64,000 nucleotides of DNA from Cryptomeria japonica (taxonomy: Eukaryota > Streptophyta > Pinopsida > Cupressales > Cupressaceae): positions 308,240,014 to 308,304,013 of the forward strand of contig NC_081405.1 of assembly GCF_030272615.1 (NCBI RefSeq). Reading direction: 5' to 3'. The notes below the pieces were generated by a model that ran no database searches, was not told where the DNA came from, and was given only the letters and a program-made list of their open reading frames with translations. A program made the translations under genes and the position numbers. Shown here in pieces: positions 24,887 through 36,169 of this stretch; the first letter of the stretch is position 1; every line of letters starts with the position of its first letter.

Positions 24887-25457
24887 GTGGATATGGATAA
24901 AACTTGGAAAAAGAAATCTAAAGAGAAGCCACAAGATGTACCAGTATCTGCACCCAGTGTGGAGAGACTTGAACCGATAAACTGAGCTTCGAAAAGCTTA
25001 GGGGGAACATATTGGTAACAATGTCTCGAACCCCCAAAGTATATCAGTAAAGTGCCTTTATTCGTATTGGTTACCTATCGACTAACAAAAGAAACAAAGT
25101 GGTAAAAGGAGAAGTTAGGGTTTGTGCTCTAATAATGATGCATTTATTATGGTAGGTAGGAGCATATTTAAAAGTGAGTTTCATCATCATTTTTACTTAG
25201 CTATTTTCAAAGAAGAATTTTTCTAGCTTGAGTAGAGAAACAAGAGCGATTCATCTTGAATTCGAAAGAATTTAGGAAGATATCTTGCACAAGATTTTGT
25301 AGTCATTCAGAGTGGAGGTCAGAGTGGTAAAATAAGCTTTTGGAGAAGTGTGTTGCATTCGACATCGATGTACCCTAGTTTGAAATCAGCGAACCCTAGT
25401 TTGGAATAATAAGGTATTTTTCATTGAATCACTCTTATAATTTGGAATTATCTAGAT
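24887..25457 (+). other. Element C spacer before the accessory ORF
   Basis: No gene seen. The last 100 bases contain AACCCTAG / ACCCTAG and read like a plant 5' UTR, as in element B at the same position. Confidence 0.4.
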
Positions 25458-28400
25458 ATGGCTTCTACATCTAAAATCCCTTCTAGTTCTACTGAACCCG
25501 AGGAATCATCTGAGTTTCTTAGGAGGAAGGTGAAGTACAATGCCCTATCTCAAATTCTCACCGGAGTCATTGTTGAAGGGGATGTTTCAAGATATATTGA
25601 TTTCAAACTAGAAGACCTAGGGTCTCTAGTGATTCACTCCCAACTAAGTCTATTATGTGGAGATGATAAGAAGATAAAACTTGAGTACAACATAATCGAG
25701 AAGAAGAAACTTCACAATGCAATATATTTTCTCGAGGAATTTATAGAAGAATACATTAGGATTATTCTAAGTAGGGTTCATGGTGATAACATGTACCTTG
25801 AGTGAACCCATGATATTACATCGGAGGCAATTCATGTTGTGATAGGTTTCTGCAATGTTGGGGAAGTCCCCATTCTTCGCAAGATCGCCAAAACTAAAGT
25901 GATAGAGCTCACCAGTTCTATGAGCGACCAACGGGAAATGACAGTGAACACCATAAAAGATGACTTGGTGAAATATGCGTGCATGGTAATCAGGTATAGA
26001 TTATTCTATGCTAGTAGAATGAATTATGTTCCTACAGCTGTGGTGCCTGCTGCTTATAGGATGATCAAGGAGAATGAAAAATGTGACTTATGTACCTGCA
26101 TGCAAAAACAACTCATGGAGAACCTGAAGTCCATCAAAGTGGACAAAACTTAGAGGTTTAAGTTTGGTCAACTACTTGTCGGTTTGTTTTTCTATTTTCA
26201 AGGATATTTTCCAGGAGTTGGTGATGTTCAATGGTCGAGTGACCTTCCAATTTCCAGACAAATAAAGGAGAGTCTGCAAGTAGTGGGAATTGCGTATCTA
26301 GAGACTCTGAACAAGTATTTTGATGAGTTTAGACTAAAGATGAACCAAAAAATAAGAATATCAGGTGATCTAGTTAAAAAATATGAAGATGATATATGTT
26401 TCACAATCAAAATAGATCATTGCATAATGCAAGCGGTCGAGCCCAGAGAAGATGAAGTTGAGCCTATGGGCTATGAAGTGGTAAATGAAATAATCACAGG
26501 GTATGCCTCTACCCTACTTGCTTCACTAGTGGATCCAAAGAAGAAGAGGACCGGTACTTACTCCAAGAGGATCAAATCTATTAAAGTACAGAAGTAGAAA
26601 AAGAGTGAAGTAGTGCCATTGGCATCGACACCAGTTACATATGCTACTAGTCCAAGAGTGACCAAGAGATCACCAGCCAAAAAGAAACCGAAGGATATTT
26701 TGCCAAAGGTTTTCGAAAGGAAGAGAAAAACTAGGAATAATTCATTAGATTCAGAAGACACTGAACCAAAGGTAGAAATGAAGAAGACAAGGCAATCAAG
26801 CAAGAAGATGAATTCCACTGGTAATGTACCAGCAACCTCTGCACCAATAAATATACATGTTGCTTCTTACCAGCCTATGACACATTTTCAAAGAATTATG
26901 AAGAATGTTAAAAGGAAAGTAATTGATGATCTAAAAGATTATTTTGATAATCTTAGTGATAGTGAAAAGGAAGAAGTAGAGCTAGAGGTCATTAAATATT
27001 TGTGTGATAATGATGGATCTCTGATTGACATTAAATTTGTTGTTCCTAATTCTTTATATAATTCAGAATTAGGGAAGGAAATTTTTTTCCAATATATTCC
27101 TGATGCCTCTAATTCAAAATTGTTTGAGATTCTTAATTAGTACAAAGGCATCTTTTTCATGCGAAAAAGAAGACTTCAGCTACTCAATGGCAAAACCTCT
27201 GAAGTGGAAAAAGACACCCATCTGTAGGTTAAAGAAGCTGTCAAAATGCAAAAAGTATTTGAAGCTAATCGACTGACTAAGCAATAACCTGACCTATCCA
27301 CAACCAAATAGGATGAAATATTCAACAGTCTGGGTGAAAGAATAGTAGATCAAAATGAACCCATTGATGTTGATGCATTAGATGTTGAGGACACCACTCC
27401 AAAGAAGGAGAAAGTTGCAAAGGAGAGAGTTGAGAAAGAAAAAGATGAGAAAGGGGCAAAAGAGAAATAGGAAAAAGAGAAACTAGAAAAAGAAAAAGCA
27501 GAGAAAGAGAAACTGGTAAAAGAGTAAGCAAGACAAGAGAAAGAGAGCAGAGAAGGAAGAAGAGGAGAAGAAGGAAGAAGAGGAGAAGAAGAAGGAAGAT
27601 GAGAAAAAAAAGGAAGAAGAGAAAAAGAGGGAAGAAGAGTGGAAGAAGAGAAGAAGAGAAGAAGAGAGTGGAAGAGGAGAAAGAGAAGGTTGCCAAGGTA
27701 GACCAGAAAAAAGAAGAAGAGGAGAAGAAAAGACAAGAGGAGATCAAGGCAAAGGAAGGAGGATAGACTCCTAAGGCAACTGGAGATCAAGCCAAGCAGG
27801 TTGATCCCACCGGTCCCATCGATTTGACTCTTGCCTGTCTTACTTAATTGGTTGATGAAAGTGAGCTACTAAGGAGCATTCAACTAGCTTAGGTCAGATT
27901 GGAAGAATTGAGGAAAAATAAGAACAGGATGTCATTCAATTTTCTGTTAACACTCTTTCCAATCTAATTCCCGGTACTAACCTTCCCAGTACCGATTCCT
28001 TGCTAGCCAAGTTAAAACTTCTTTGCACAGTGGTAGATGATCAAGTGCAATCTTTAGAAGATGCTGCCCAAGTTTCTGTCGAGAAGAAGCATGAAAAAGC
28101 TCTATAAGTTTCATTAGTAAAGAAAATGGATGTAGACAGAGAAAAACTACTTAAGCAGAAGGATGCTATAAGTTTAGCTATGGGTGAAGCAACCTACTTT
28201 TGAGAAAAATCTGCCAACCTCACCTATTTTGTGAAGATGCTTTGAAACAGAAGAGTCAACTCTAATCGGAGTTAAAGAAGTATATTGGAAACTTCAAATT
28301 GCCATATGATTCATTCAAAATATATGGACATACTGTTCACACTCACCAGCGTCAAATTGCAAAGATTGAATCAGAGATCTGTAAGCAGACTCAAGATCTG

Positions 28401-28578
28401 CAAGAGCTCCAGTTGCATCTATTACCAAAATTGTAGGTTCTTCAGAAGTGCTTCCTGAACTTGGAGGCTATTGCTATAACATAGGAGCTAAGCACTATCG
28501 ATGCAATGGAAGAATTAGCCTTCCAGATGAAGACCAAGAGTGAAATTTCTGCCTCACTTCTTGATTCATGGTCTTGAG
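25458..28578 (+). pseudogene. Element C accessory ORF (about 1,000 codons), homologous to that of B
   Basis: The frame from MASTSKIPSS at 25458 stays in one phase to about 27530, with stops near 25803, 26151, 26595, 27138, 27223, 27285 and later. Matches to element B by eye include IRIILSRVHGDNMYLE (B: NFFLSRVHDDFMWLE), KFGQLLVGLFFYF (B: KFGSLLVCMFFYF), LVKKYEDDICF (B: LVEKYKDGICF), VEPMGYEV (B: LPPMGYEI) and RKRRLQLLNG (B: KQRALKLMNG). Then comes a 350-base Glu/Lys-rich segment (27410-27770) without counterpart in B. The end is poorly defined, about 28578. No enzymatic motif is seen and the function is unknown. Confidence 0.78.
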
Positions 28579-28897
28579 ACATGAAGAATTTTCTGAAAAA
28601 AAATTAAATCTCTTTTTGAGTTTTACTCTTTATTGTCATGAACATATACTCTATTTTATGTTATGCAATATAACTTTGGTAAATTTTGGTGAAAAAGGGA
28701 GTGTTTGCATTACTTTGTCATTGTTGGCAAAGGGGGAGTAGTATTGAAAATTTCATGCACATACTTGTAATTTTTGCAAAGGGAGTAGTGTATATGCTTA
28801 GGGGGAGTAATTTTGATTATGGCATCTGTTTTTGTTTTGTAAGCACTTAGATGTCAAAATTTTCCTAAGTGGTGCCATCAATGTCAAAGGGGGAGAT
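28579..28897 (+). promoter_or_regulatory. Element C 3' untranslated region with multiple polypurine tracts
   Basis: GGCAAAGGGGGAGTAG near 28724, AGGGGGAGTAATT near 28800 and TCAAAGGGGGAGAT at 28884-28897 directly before the LTR. The Sirevirus-type repeated tracts match those of A, B and D. No gene is seen. Confidence 0.8.
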
Positions 28898-29995
28898 TGT
28901 TGGTATTTTGATAATGTTAAAGTTGTGATTGTGATTGATGGACAAACACTTATTTTATTGATGAGTTATTCTCCACCGGTAATATGTGTTGTGTTGTTCA
29001 CACCGGTATTATATGCCATTGTATGTATAGTCTTTATTTGTAGAAGACTATCAATGTTTTGAAGAAAAAGCTTACCGGTCATAGTGGTATGAAGACATCA
29101 AGTAGAACAAAGACCCCTAGTGGAAGTTAATCTTTTGATTGGAACATTATGTTCCAGTTTTCCAGTCTTTATTGGTTAACCGATGGGTGGTATACTGTGC
29201 CAAACCGGTATAATTGTAAAGTGTGATGAGTTATCATCCACCGACACTTTAGCGGTGCTTTTGTGCCATGTTAAAAAATATGTGTAGATGCACTATACCT
29301 AGGAAATTGTAGTCTAATCTTATTGGACCGATATGAAATCAGATTCCTATATGAGGATATCATGTTTATGGTTTTGAGGGATTGATATATGTGAGTATTG
29401 TAGAGCATATTAGGTCTGTGTGAAATAGGTATCTCACTGCAGAGCTTGTGAGTGCAAAGGATAGAAGACTGAAGTAATGTTGTAATGAATTAACAGAGAA
29501 CTATCAAGGATCTAATCAAGCATTCTGTGCTATCTTCTAGATCATTTACTTGTTGATTACTAATCTCTTCGACAAGTCTGAAACCCTTAACCGGGTAGGC
29601 CCAACCAAGCCTAGTGTAAATCCTCTAACAAGGTGGCTCACAGTCATGGATTTGAAATCCTTTAACAGGGTAGTCTTTAATAGGACTTATCTCCTAACAA
29701 AGATCTGGATTCCTAACAGGATCTGTTCTGGTGAAGAACATTGTAAGGCCTTAACCGGTTTGGTTACTATTCTATAGATAGTTGACTTGTGAGTTTTACT
29801 CACCGTGGTTTTTCCCATTTGGGTTTCCACGTCAAAATATCTTATGTTATGGTGATTGTGCTTCTATGGGTGATTGCTATTTATGTTTTAACCAGTTTGT
29901 TGTTTAAACTACTACACCGGTCTACTAGAAAATTGTTTAAGAGTTTGGTTAAGTTTTTAGGCATACTAATTCACCCCCCCTCTTAGTATTCATCA
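28898..29995 (+). repeat. Element C 3' LTR
   Basis: 1098 bp, about 50 bases shorter than the 5' LTR through small deletions, with the same ends. The target duplication ATATG follows. Confidence 0.9.
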
Positions 29996-30263
29996 ATATG
30001 ATTGTATGAGATAATATTGCACCAAAGTGGAGTATATAAATTTATATGATGCCCATTAAATATGTTTTCATTATAGTACTTGATCGAGGTACCATTGAAA
30101 TTATTTCCATCATTGGATATTTTTACCTTTATTTACCATTTGTAGGTATTTGATGTTGAGTACAACTTTTTAATTTTTTTTAATTGTATGGATGAATATG
30201 ATAATGAAGAAATTAAGTTTAATTTTTTTATTCAAACTATGGATGGGAAAGAAGCTATATTTG
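29996..30263. other. Flanking DNA, nothing recognised
   Basis: AT-rich sequence after the target duplication of element C. No feature supported. Confidence 0.5.
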
Positions 30264-31821
30264 TGTAGCGTCCTAAATTATACTCACCTACAATTTTGTC
30301 CTCACTTGGACCTCACTTTGGCATTTTGCTTTTGAGGCCTGACTAAAGTGCTAATTATGCTCACACAACCTATGAAACATGGTTTTTACATTCTTTACAG
30401 ACTCCCCCAAAACTTGAAGCCCTAATTTCCAAGGCCATGGTGCTAGGAATCCTAGTCCTAAATCAAGATCATGGCAACTAATGCCACGGTCTTCTCAAAA
30501 AGAGCATAATTTGGGGCCTCATAACAATCAATCATTTTAGTGAGGACCTAGATCCCATGTTGTCTTGTGTCAATTTTTATTTATTTTTTGACAAGAAAGT
30601 ATAAAAGGAGGTCTACCCATCTTATTTTAAACCTAATGAACTGAAATCAAGATCTACACTCTAGCAACTTCAAGTCAGCAAGAAATCGGTCTTTCATCAA
30701 GCATTGGAATAGAAGTGAAGTCAAGTTTTAGACATTGAAGATGACATACATGATCTATATTTTATGAAGACAACATACATGAAACCCTAATTCCTTTGTG
30801 AAGGTTAAACAAAACTTTATTGAGGTATATCATTAGAGTTTCAATAATTTTCAGCCTTTTCCTCATAAGGAAAGCATTTTACTGGAGTCTTTCATTACAT
30901 TTAACAATTCAATTTCATGGTTAGTTCCAAAATAGGGGTTTGATCTGAGACAAACCTATATTCCCAACAATATTCCACTTCTTTGTATGTGTAGGAATAG
31001 ATACAAAGTTGTACTCAAGAGGATCAACAGAGTTTACAGTGATGAACAAGTTCAACTTTCGACAACGAAAAATTCAAAGGACCATGGCAAATTGATACAA
31101 CCCGGGCTCAAAAATTAGCCTAAACTTTTTAGAGAAGATTCTAGACAACTTATTTTCCCCAGATCCAAGTCAAAATCTTTGTGTGATATTTGTATCTTAC
31201 CTTTTTTGTTAGAATACTTCAATTATCACCTATTTCCTCCTAATTATCAAACAATCAAATCAATTGGATCTTGGAAGGAGAAAGGCCTTATCCAATGAGC
31301 CTAGAATCTAATTAGAATATTAGTGTTTTGAGGCTAGATCTATTAAATCACTTGTCCTTCCAAATGTACTGGTTAATTAGGTCATTTAGTGGTTTTATTA
31401 CCTTAATTTAACCCTAACCCTAATTTCACACCATTTTTTTTGGTTAACCCGACTTCTTGCACCTTAATTTCTATTTTGTGATCTCATATCAAATTTGTAT
31501 GCATTTTAAAATTCAAACTTGTACTCATAAGTTTTATTTTCAATTGAATTATATACATTTAGAGGTTAAATTCACAAAAACCTTAATTTATAATTCTAAA
31601 ATTAACTTGTGGGTTGCATAACTTTTCAATTCTATTTTCATAATTGATATTTATGACATGTTATGTTATGATGTAGAGGAATTTATCATTCAAAATAACA
31701 ATTCAAATTTCTTATTTAATTGGTTAATCAATCATTTTAACAAAAAAAATTGTATTTCTTAATCATAATTTTTTATTTTTAATTTTTAATTAATGCTTTT
31801 CAAGGTTTAATTACTAAGGAT
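30264..31821 (+). repeat. Probable Ty3/gypsy LTR and leader
   Basis: TGTAGCGTCCTAAATTATACTC at 30264 looks like the 5' end of a plant gypsy LTR, and a good TATA box (TATAAAAG) lies at 30600-30607. A gypsy gag remnant starts downstream at 31822 on the same strand. I could not fix the LTR end or a primer site, and no second LTR is in the window. The 1.5 kb holds no other gene. Confidence 0.4.
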
Positions 31822-32875
31822 ATGGAGCCTAATTTGGATAATTTATTTCATGAGAATGTTGGTGCTTCTTCTAATCCAACAAATGACATCGTTATCCCTA
31901 TTCTCCTCATAATTATCATGATGTGGATGAATCGGTAACTAGGGTTACCATTGACCAATGGGAGGTTATTGAAGGTTTAAAAACAATGGTACAAAGTGAT
32001 AAAATTATTATTGATTTGTTGTCTAGTCTTGCTCATATTATTGACACTAATATTATGCCAATCAAAAGTTGTGCTGAAGTCCTTGGTTACTTTCAATCTA
32101 CTAGTCAAGATAATCATTCCATTCCTATGCCTAAATCCTTTCCTAATGTGCTTACATTTACTTCTTCTATCATGGCTACTTCCACACAAAATATTAATCC
32201 TACACATGTTAGTCATGCTTGAGAAATCCTATTAATCAATATTCTTATATCCCTCCTTACGTGTCTTCTATTTGTATCTCAATCATCTCCCATACCCACA
32301 TATCATAGTGTTACACCTCCTTATCCTCAACCTCCACCCACATACAAATATATCACTCCTCCATCACAATCCAATATGTCCAATTCCAATCCTTCTACCA
32401 AAGAAACCATTTAACATCAATTGGCTTCCATCACTCAATCCAAGTTCAATGTACCTACATTTGATGTAGAAAGCCCATTATCCGATGGCATTTTCCATGT
32501 TATCTATCCTAAGCATATGGAAGTCCCTCAATTGGAGTTGTACCATGGAAAAGGTGACCCCTTGACTCATATGAAAATATTTCAAACTTTGTGTAGTGAT
32601 TTTTCTCATGACCAAAGACTTATTGCTAAAATGTTTACTAGAACCCTTACAGATAAAGCTTTGCAATGGTATTGTTCTTTGTTTCCTTGTTCTATTATTC
32701 TTTTCAATAATTGCCTAATTATTTCATTCAAATTTTTTCAAAAGAATATTGATCCTAAGATTGCTTTGATTGATTTGTTTCATTGTAAGCAAGGAGTTTA
32801 ATAAAATCTAACTGATTTCATTGGTAGATATAAATATTTGTATTCTCAAATTGCTTATCCTATGCATGATCATGA
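31822..32875 (+). pseudogene. gag: Ty3/gypsy-type Gag remnant
   Basis: The frame starts MEPNLDNLFHENVG at 31822, shifts near 31900 to one containing VTIDQWEVIEGLKT, stops at 32220, and resumes with FNVPTFDVESPLSDG near 32445. The stretch YHGKGDPLTHMKIFQTLC to KALQWYCSL (about 32540-32685) is the core of the retrotransposon Gag family (Pfam Retrotrans_gag). It is followed by FIGRYKYLYSQIAYPM near 32818. No zinc knuckle or pol follows; at about 32876 the sequence changes abruptly to copia pol. Confidence 0.75.
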
Positions 32876-33236
32876 TGTTTAGCCTAAAGAGCCTAAGCAT
32901 AATGATTTGGTAGAGACAAAGATGGTTGTTACTGCCAATGAGGATGTTCATGAGCCTGAGTGTGAAAATCAGAACAATTAGAAGACTTTGAGGAATGTAA
33001 GATTAAATAATTCTGAGAATCAATATATTGGTGATAAGAATAAAGATGTGATGACTAGAAGAAGGTTAGCTGCAGAAGAGATATGTTTTATTTCTAAAGT
33101 TGAACCTAAAGATGTTGTTGAAGCTTGTAAAGATGATAACTAGATTAGGGCCATGAAAGAAGAGTTAGATCAAATTGAAAAGAACAATACTTGGGAACTT
33201 GTGCCTAGACCTAAGGATAAAAATGTTATTGTTAAT
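32876..33236 (+). pseudogene. pol: Element D pol: region before RT and RT start
   Basis: Copia pol sequence with TRRRLAAEEICFISKVEP and AMKEELDQIEKNNTWELV, the usual start of copia RT. Two in-frame stops are present. It is interrupted at 33237 by element E after KNVIV; RT continues at 37788 with TKWVFKNK. Confidence 0.82.
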
Positions 33237-33673
33237 TGTGAGATTTTGCCAAGATCAAGTACAATAGAGAGACAAAATATAGGATAAGAATAAACTGTAT
33301 TCTCATCAATAGATAAATCATCAATTGTTCAAATTACCTACAATGTAGATGAGCCTTCTTATATAGGCAAGGCTAGGGATATGTGAGCACACAAACATGA
33401 CATGTGGATCAATAAGAAACAAGGGTAGGTAGGAAATAGGCGTGGGTAGGTAGGAGAAACAATATAATAGTCCACATGAGGTGGATCACCCACTGAATGT
33501 GGAGTGTAACAACAAGATCAACACCATAAAAGGTGGAAATTCTCCTACACACACTATCCCAATGTGGCACAAACACCCAAGTGTCTCATACCCAAACTAC
33601 TATGAAATGCATTTCCTAAGTAAACTTAAGTAAGTGTAATAATATCCAAGATGAATAATTATTTACACCAACA
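33237..33673 (-). repeat. Element E 3' LTR
   Basis: Plus-strand ends are TGTGAGATTTTGCC and TTTACACCAACA. It lacks the AACTCAATGAAAAG segment present in the other LTR. On the minus strand it is preceded by the C7 (G7) polypurine tract at 33674-33680. Confidence 0.9.
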
Positions 33674-34708
33674 CCCCCCCTTAAGTGCAACTTAGGGGAA
33701 TGCACTTAAGTCTACAATGCAACCAAGCAATGCAAGATGGGTCCTAACTACTAGGCCATGTTAGGTACCCATGTACAAATGCAAATGCATGCAAACCAAT
33801 GCAATGAAATCTCTCACAAAGTGGGGAAAGAGAGAAAAACCCAGTGGGAAAAAACCCTCCCCCAAAAGAGAGATGAAAACTAGATACAAAGAACTCTCAT
33901 AGAAGTATGTGAAGGACAAAACCCCATGTGAGGAAAAAGCCCCCCCATATGAGAGAAGAGAAGCTAGGAAGCCCCCCCTCAATGTGGAATCTACACCAAT
34001 GATAGAAGCTCGATGTATGAAGAAATTGCTCCACGAACGTCAAACAACATTCCTCCCCTTAGGAAGAAATAAAACCAAAGGTGTATCCATGAAGTCTCCC
34101 CAATCATGAAGGGAAGATGTATGAAGAAAACTCATGATGAAAGGAATCTCTGAAAACTGCTCAAGTGTTCCCATGTCGATGCTGAAAGATACCCCCTCCA
34201 AAGGTGGTAAACTGTGACACACTGCTGAAAAAGGCACTCCAAGATCTAGTGGAGATGGATGTAGAACATGTCCCAAAGACTCACATGTCTCCTCAAAAAA
34301 TAAAGAGACCTCCTCCAACCGCTGTACATAAGTATCCACAATCATGTCAACCTCGAAAGAATGATCATGTAGAGAATGAACAAGAGGGTCAGAGTGTTCC
34401 CTCACAACAATTGAAGAAGGATCACCTTCATCAAAGAGAAGATGAATGTCATCAATGATGTCTCCCAAATCTACAATGTAGGATTCCACAAACAAACCTG
34501 CAATGTCTGTCAAGTAATCATCCCATGAATATGAAGCTGGAAGACAATGAATATCCTGCTACACTGAATCACATGAAGGCAAAACTATCGCACTATCTGC
34601 ATCATCAGGTGCAATAGGTGATGTGATATGAATATGAGGAGATGAAATACAAGGCTCAAGAATGAGGTCACATGTGAGAATCCCCATGTTCAAGTGTCCA
34701 AAGTTCTC
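33674..34708 (-). other. Element E region between protease and 3' LTR, unassigned
   Basis: About 1 kb where integrase and RT would lie in a full copia element. The minus strand has open stretches (for example 34040-34513, rich in Asp, Ser and His) but none shows a known motif. It may be filler sequence or a remnant of unrecognised coding DNA. Confidence 0.5.
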
Positions 34709-36169
34709 CTAAAAAACTAAACCATCACAAGAAGTGTGATCATCATGTGTAGAATCATCAAATGTGAAATCATCATCATCAACAAAATTTGAAAAGGAGT
34801 ATAACCAAGATGCATGATCAACCACCCCAGTCATAATGATAGCTCTAGTCTCCAAGTCTCTAATGAAAACTGACTCAGGTGTGAACTCCACAACTCTCTT
34901 AGTTGATCCATGTGTGATTTGATAGATAGAAAGGAGAATGTTTGTCAAGTGGGGTACACACAACACATCATTGAAGGAGTTATCCCCAATGTTAATAGAT
35001 CTTTTCCCAATCACATCCATGTATGTATGATTGCCCATCAAAATCCGTGGCATGGTGCAAGGCTCAAATGTAGAGAACATAGACTGTGAAGATGCCATAT
35101 GATGAGAAGCCCTTGAAGCTAGAAGCCATCTCTCCGAATCATGACTGATAGTAGCACATAGAGCTTTTCCTTTTTTTGTCCCAACAGAGTGAGTCTTCCC
35201 ACTTGTAGAAGCCATGAATGCTTGCCCTTTTCCTTTTGAATTTGAGGAAGTGGAATTTGATGAATCATCCTTCTTGTAGACATTAGGCAAATCAATGTTA
35301 TGCTTTTTGATGATATGTGTGAGCTCATCAATCTTCTTAGAATGGAAACGACGCTCCTCATGACCAAACTTTTTACAATAGGTACAAGTAAGTCTCTCCC
35401 TATTTGGTGAGTTATCCCTCTTGGAAGAGGATGAATCTCCTTGTTGTGGAGAAGATGGTGCTTTGTCCTTAGGCTTTGATTGCCATTTCTTCTTGTTTGA
35501 GTTGTCCTTTCCTTGATTTCCTTTGTTCCCTTGATTTGCCACTAATGCTTGAGACTTAGAAGCCTTAAGAATGCCCATGCTTATCAACTTAGTTTGTTCC
35601 ATAATCAACATTTCATTGAAAGTAACAAATGTAGGCATTGTGTAGCTTGAACCCATTGTCATCCTATGGGTTTGGAAACTAGAAACAAATGCTGCATATT
35701 CTTATGGAAGCTTGCCTATCAAGTTGAATATCAATTAAGTATCCTTCTTATCAATGCCACAGTCTTTGAGTTGTGCCCTCAACTCATTTTCCTTAGTGAC
35801 ATAATCTTGTATAGTATCAAAGTTCTTGGGATCCAACATGGCGAGATCACTATAAATCTGATATCCCCTAATCTCATCAACTTGACCATACAAGTCTTGA
35901 AACTTTTGCCAAGCATCCTTGATTAGAGTACACTTCTCAATATGAAAAATGAGATCCTTTGATACATACTTTCTTAAGGTACCAATTGCCATGACATTTT
36001 TAGTGAGCCAATCCAAGTGACCAACTAGATCAACCTTAGGATCAGCAGGAGCAACAATAGTTCCATCAATGTAATGAGTGAGTCCTTTTTCCATAAGTTT
36101 ACTCCATGCATCAATTTTCCAAGTAGCATAATTATGAGGAGTTAAAAGAGGAAACTTAGAAGAACCCAT
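34709..36169 (-). pseudogene. gag: Element E Gag-protease
   Basis: A minus-strand frame of 487 codons starts MGSSKFPLLTPHNYATWK at 36169, the copia Gag opening. It has two stops close together (about 35735 and 35702). A zinc knuckle starts CTYCKKFGHEERRF near 35380-35340, with its last cysteine replaced. The protease segment reads WLLASRASHHMASS near 35120, where the copia protease family has D-S-G-A, so the catalytic aspartate is replaced by alanine. It then runs through ILMGNHTYMDVIGK and VLCVPHLTNILLSI to 34709. The protein cannot be an active protease. Confidence 0.85.

Larger units (their letters stand above)
22504..29995 (+). mobile_element. Element C: complete non-autonomous LTR element (7492 bp), sister plan to B
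   Basis: LTRs at 22504-23650 and 28898-29995 begin TGTTGGTATTTTG and end TATTCATCA. A perfect 5-bp duplication ATATG flanks it (22499-22503 and 29996-30000). The interior has a primer site, a coiled-coil and zinc-knuckle Gag, and a long accessory ORF homologous to that of element B. No protease, integrase, RT or RNase H is present. LTR sequence differs from B, so this is a separate family with the same gene content. Confidence 0.92.

Noticed and set aside
27322-27790. Minus-strand Ser/Leu/Phe-rich frames that look like membrane proteins
   Set aside because: Antisense of the Glu/Lys-rich part of the element C accessory ORF.
30264-31821. Placing a gypsy LTR end and primer site near 30970 (CCCAACA)
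   Set aside because: No primer-site match follows and no second LTR is available for comparison.
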